Shown here: piece after piece, positions 38,807-41,769 of the stretch | Numbering within the stretch: the first letter of the stretch is position 1 | How the letters are laid out: the number at the start of each line of letters is the position of its first letter | DNA from: JBNKEI01 sp050288705 | GTDB lineage: Bacteria > Myxococcota > Myxococcia > Myxococcales > UBA5297 | NCBI GenBank assembly: GCA_050288705.1 | Contig: JBNKEI010000157.1 | Location: 1-41,769, forward strand | Length of the DNA: 41,769 nt | Reading direction: 5' to 3' | Program-made: the position numbers and the translations under genes | Notes under the pieces: generated by a model | Seen by the model: the letters and a program-made list of their open reading frames with translations, nothing else | Databases searched by the model: none | What the model was told of the DNA's origin: nothing

Positions 38807-41769
38807 CTACCGTTGTCGAGCCTCCTCGCGTAGGGCAGCTATTTCATTGCGTAGGGCAGCTAGTTCAATGATCATCACCTCAATAAACTCGTCAACCCTT
38901 CTCTCGTTCTCTTGAATACGTGCGAGGTTTAGCGCTACCTGTTCATTGTTCGAAGGTACCCCCGCAGAAATGCCGCCTAGATTGTCTATAACCTGCCTAT
39001 TATATAGATTCTGAACAGTAGCATTGGCGAGTAGCTCGTCGCGTTCACTTTTCTTATTTTGTTTCAGTTCAAGTTCCAGTGCCTCATACTTCAGCTTCAG
39101 ATCCTTAAATTCTTGTACCAGTGCCTCAAACTTGTCTTTTTTGACAGTGCCGGCAATTACTTGTGAATTCTCTTCTGAGGAGATGCTGTGTTGATCGCGT
39201 ATTCCAGAGTTTCCGGTTTCTTTGTCTAGGTCACTTCTGCTGCTACTGGAAACTTTTCGGTCCAGCACTTGGCTCACCAAGTACTCCGCCAATTGGCGTG
39301 GGTATTCTTTGTGGTCAGGCTGTAAATCCCGGGGTGGGTTTTTAATCAGCGTCTTCATCGACAACACTGCAATGCGGCGTGCATGGACTTGGTACGGTTC
39401 TTTTAACAGGTCTTTGGGTTCTAGGTGTAGGAATTCCAGCGTCTGGAGTTTGACATCTTTGATGGTTTTCAGCAAGGCGCTCCAGTCTTTGGTGAGTTGT
39501 TCCAGCAAAGGTTTGGTTTTTTTGTTTTTTTCGAGGTCGATCAATTCGTCCTTTAATTCTTCGGTGAATAACTTCGCTGCGTGGCTCATGGTTTGATCAA
39601 ACACTGTGCTGTTGTGAAATGGCTGAAGCGCTTTCTTCCCTTGGTTGGCTTTTTCAGCTTCGTTGTGCTTTTTACTTAAGAAGTTCAATGCATTGCCGAC
39701 AACGTTGAACGTGGGTATTTGAGATAATCCAGTATTAATAAGCTGTGCCCAGGTGGGAGCCTCACTGTTGCTGTAGCGGCCAGCATCGGCACTGAACTCA
39801 TTGTACATCTCCCTCATAACCTGCAAAAAGCTGGTAAAAAAGCCTCTACAGTGCGGATCTTTGTGTAATTTTTCGGGAAACGAGGCCATAGCAACGGGGC
39901 TTTCATCTTCCCCGATCAGAGCAGGTATCATGCCCGTGGGAACATGCAAGCCAGAAGATGGCCATTGCGCTGTATGGTCGGTTTGATCGGGGCTGGCTGG
40001 CAAGAGGGGATGGCTTGACGCTTCTGCTTGAAGCGCAGGAGGCTTAGCGTCGGCGGCTTGAACCTTGCCGGTTTGACTGGGGCTGACCTTCTGCTTAGGT
40101 GGCGGACGATCAGCTCCTGTTCGAATCGTATCATTAGCATTGGTAGTGCTGTCTGTGTAAGTAACAGGGCCATAGGCTTCTTGGCAGATTTTTTCGAGTT
40201 CGTCCTCGCTAAATTCGTCCTCGCCAAAAAGAAATTGCGGCATTTCCGAAGTTTTTAGGGTGATGGGCAAGGTTTTGAGATTGGGGTTGCCTCTCAAATT
40301 CAGTACTTCCAAATTGGTAGGGTTGCCGAAGGAATCGGGCAGCGCGGTTAGTTGGTTGTTCGACAAGTCTAGCCTGCTAAGCCCAAATCTAAGGTTGCCG
40401 AAGGAATCGGGCAGCGCGGTTAGTAGGTTGCTCGACAAGTCTAGCGTGCGAAGCCCAGTAAGATTGCCGAAGGAATCGGGCAGCGCGGTTAGTAGGTTGC
40501 TCGACAAGGTTAGCATGCTAAGCCCAGTAAGATTGCCGAAGGAATCGGGCAGCGCGGTCAGCTCGTTGCAAAACAAGTGTAGCGTGCGAAGCTCAGTAAG
40601 ATCGCCGATGAAATCGGGTAGCTCGGTTAGTTGGTTGCTCGACAAATTTAGCCCGGTAAGCCCAGTAAGTTTGCCGATGAAATCGGGTAGCTCGGTTAGT
40701 TGGTTGCTCGCCAAGATTAGCATGCGAAGCCCAGTAAGATTGCCGATGAAATCGGGTAGCTCGGTCAGTTGGTTGTTCGACAAGCTTAGCTCGCTAAGCC
40801 CAGTAAGATCGCCGATGAAATCGGGTAGCTCGGTCAGTTGGTTGCCTTTCAAGGATAGCGCGCGAAGCCCAGTAAGGTTGCCGATGAAATCGGGTAGCTC
40901 GGTCGGTAGGGACAAGCCTAGCTCGTTAAGCCCAGTAAGGTTGACGAAGGAATCGGGCAGCTTGATCAGCTGGCTGCCATTCAAGTGTAGCGTGCGAAGC
41001 CCAGTAAGATTGCCGATGGAATCGGGTAGCTCGGTCAGTTGGTTGTCTTCCAAGGATAGGGTGCGAAGCCCAGTAAGATTGCCGATGAAATCGGGTAACT
41101 CGGTCAGTTGGTTGCTCGCCAAGATTAGCCAATTAAGCCCAGTAAGTTTGTCGATGGAATCGGGTAGCTCGGTCAGTTGGTTGTATGACAAGTTTAGGAT
41201 GCGAAGCCCAGTAAGATTGCCGAAGGAATGGGGTAGCTCGGTCAGTTGGTTGTCTTCCAAGTTTAGCCTGCCAAGCCAGGTAAGATTACCGATTTCTTCG
41301 GGGAGGCTTTTCAATTTGAGACTGCCTAGATCAAGGAAGGTGTAACGTTGTTGAAAACATTCGAGAATTCTATCTTTTGCCGTACATCTACGTTCTTCGT
41401 CTTGGGTTATATTATTCTCCCAAATATTTAAGGCATGCTCCATTTGTGACAGACTAATTGGTTCTTGTGATCGACTAATCGAAAATGGGTTAAAGGAACC
41501 AAGCATCCTATTTAACCCATGGCGAGTGTCCCCAATTTCCAGGTTTCCATTGTTTCGCCCACCTACGGTGTTATTAAACGTATCTCGATTTTGCGAACTA
41601 CTATGACTACTTGTTGATTGGATGTTGGCATTAACGTTCTGCTTAGGTGGCGGACGATCAGCTCCTGTTCGAATTGTGTCATTAGCATTGGTAGTGATGT
41701 CTGTGTAAGTAACAGGGCCATAGGCTTGTAGGCAGGTTTTTTCGTCCTCGCCAAAAAAAAGTCGCTTTT
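38807..41769 (-). CDS. Very long leucine-rich-repeat protein, 5' end beyond the window
   Basis: The reading frame is open from the right edge of the window (codons before the first internal ATG at 41506 have no stop), so at least 987 residues are encoded and the true start is outside. In order: an N-terminal linker copy (RTGADRPPPKQ) and a Ser/Asn-rich segment; a helical part (LNIWENNITQDEERRCTAKDRILECFQ); about 15 leucine-rich repeats of 23 residues (LTELPDFIGNLTGLRxLxLxxNQ); a second linker copy; a Pro/Gln spacer. A helical C-terminal domain follows (DPHCRGFFTSFLQVMREMYNEF... AKLFTEELKDELIDLEK), then a coiled coil ending LRNEIAALREEARQR. The architecture recalls secreted or effector-type LRR proteins of host-associated bacteria. 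No signal peptide, transmembrane helix or ubiquitin-ligase motif was seen in the visible part. The function is unknown. Confidence 0.85.
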   Translation of the reverse strand, partial: KRLFFGEDEKTCLQAYGPVTYTDITTNANDTIRTGADRPPPKQNVNANIQSTSSHSSSQNRDTFNNTVGGRNNGNLEIGDTRHGLNRMLGSFNPFSISRSQEPISLSQMEHALNIWENNITQDEERRCTAKDRILECFQQRYTFLDLGSLKLKSLPEEIGNLTWLGRLNLEDNQLTELPHSFGNLTGLRILNLSYNQLTELPDSIDKLTGLNWLILASNQLTELPDFIGNLTGLRTLSLEDNQLTELPDSIGNLTGLRTLHLNGSQLIKLPDSFVNLTGLNELGLSLPTELPDFIGNLTGLRALSLKGNQLTELPDFIGDLTGLSELSLSNNQLTELPDFIGNLTGLRMLILASNQLTELPDFIGKLTGLTGLNLSSNQLTELPDFIGDLTELRTLHLFCNELTALPDSFGNLTGLSMLTLSSNLLTALPDSFGNLTGLRTLDLSSNLLTALPDSFGNLRFGLSRLDLSNNQLTALPDSFGNPTNLEVLNLRGNPNLKTLPITLKTSEMPQFLFGEDEFSEDELEKICQEAYGPVTYTDSTTNANDTIRTGADRPPPKQKVSPSQTGKVQAADAKPPALQAEASSHPLLPASPDQTDHTAQWPSSGLHVPTGMIPALIGEDESPVAMASFPEKLHKDPHCRGFFTSFLQVMREMYNEFSADAGRYSNSEAPTWAQLINTGLSQIPTFNVVGNALNFLSKKHNEAEKANQGKKALQPFHNSTVFDQTMSHAAKLFTEELKDELIDLEKNKKTKPLLEQLTKDWSALLKTIKDVKLQTLEFLHLEPKDLLKEPYQVHARRIAVLSMKTLIKNPPRDLQPDHKEYPRQLAEYLVSQVLDRKVSSSSRSDLDKETGNSGIRDQHSISSEENSQVIAGTVKKDKFEALVQEFKDLKLKYEALELELKQNKKSERDELLANATVQNLYNRQVIDNLGGISAGVPSNNEQVALNLARIQENERRVDEFIEVMIIELAALRNEIAALREEARQR
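40091..40231 (-). repeat. Inter-domain linker repeat, copy downstream of the LRR array
   Basis: It encodes FGEDEFSEDELEKICQEA, then YGPVTYTDSTTNANDT and IRTGADRPPPKQ. Its first ~87 bases differ from 41639-41725 at only about three positions before both diverge. It lies directly after the last leucine-rich repeat in the protein. Confidence 0.85.
40265..41345 (-). repeat. Leucine-rich-repeat array, about 15 units of 69 bp
   Basis: The repeat period is 69 bases (23 residues) with the consensus LTELPDFIGNLTGLRTLxLxxNQ. The middle units use LTELPDFIG; the last four use LTALPDSFG, so the array falls into two blocks that probably grew by separate duplications. One unit is shortened by three residues (LSLPTELP) and one is lengthened by one (NLRFGLSRLDL). 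The antisense strand is also open for ~360 codons, a by-product of the repeat. Confidence 0.9.
41639..41760 (-). repeat. Inter-domain linker repeat, copy upstream of the LRR array
   Basis: It encodes FFGEDEKTCLQAYGPVTY, then TDITTNANDT and IRTGADRPPPKQ. Compared with the copy at 40091-40231 it lacks about six residues between FGEDE and the Cys. It is in frame with the LRR protein, continuing past the window edge. Confidence 0.85.

Noticed and set aside
40260..41345. Long open frame on the plus strand across the LRR array
   Set aside because: It is the antisense shadow of the 69-bp repeats: its residues repeat with the same 23-codon period, it has no ribosome-binding site, and the minus-strand LRR protein is clearly real.
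40265..41345. Regularly spaced repeats suggestive of CRISPR
   Set aside because: The repeat period is in frame with a leucine-rich-repeat protein; there are no unique spacers.

Overview
The window comes from a Gram-negative (diderm) bacterium, most likely a deltaproteobacterial or Myxococcota-like lineage with moderate GC. The diderm call rests on a TolC/MacA/MacB-type efflux operon and several lipoproteins. The lineage guess rests on three things: a DUF2760 / Hsp70 / Hsp70-with-long-C-terminus operon, a lipoprotein opening with a Cys-rich 'CSSDEDCNSQAYC' segment of the type common in myxobacteria, and a trmFO-xerC-hslV-hslU cluster. GC was not computed. No rRNA, tRNA, CRISPR array or intact transposase was seen.

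Layout. 1-2.3 kb: an exported M3-family zinc oligopeptidase (minus strand). 2.2-5.5 kb: a small accessory island holding a secreted small lipoprotein, a four-helix membrane protein and a frameshifted adenosine-deaminase-like pseudogene that may be a remnant of a RADAR RdrB defence gene. The island is bounded by two direct copies of the peptidase 5' region; the right-hand copy is decayed. 5.6-9.0 kb: housekeeping operon lepA-lepB-Nudix hydrolase with overlapping or abutting genes. 9.35-11.6 kb: PrkA-type AAA+ serine protein kinase, then a DksA/TraR-like zinc-finger protein on the opposite strand. 12.3-18.3 kb: trmFO, a beta-propeller lipoprotein, xerC, hslV, hslU (tRNA methylation, chromosome resolution, ATP-dependent proteolysis). 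18.3-19.6 kb: two divergent uncharacterised genes. 19.7-24.1 kb: a minus-strand MacA/MacB-ATPase/MacB-permease/TolC tripartite export operon. 24.3-25.0 kb: a C39-like cysteine protease fold with a 9-residue Ser/Asn repeat tail. 25.2-32.1 kb: a DHH-type phosphoesterase with its motifs in reversed order, divergent from DUF2760-Hsp70-Hsp70 and a Ser-rich disordered protein. 32.2-36.6 kb: Wzx-like flippase, zinc metalloprotease lipoprotein and an acetolactate-synthase-like TPP enzyme. 36.8-37.4 kb: a dinJ/yafQ toxin-antitoxin pair with a visible palindromic operator. 37.5-41.8 kb: a carbohydrate-binding-type lipoprotein and a very long leucine-rich-repeat protein whose frame runs off the right edge of the window.

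The strongest candidates for something new are: (i) the LRR protein with near-identical linker modules on both sides of its LRR array; (ii) the DHH / DUF2760 / double-Hsp70 / Ser-rich locus; (iii) the Ser/Asn-repeat cysteine protease; (iv) a dispersed intergenic hairpin repeat (three copies) with a compensatory stem change; (v) the 3-kb island flanked by duplicated peptidase promoter/5' sequence. All functions are read from motifs by eye; no database search was run.
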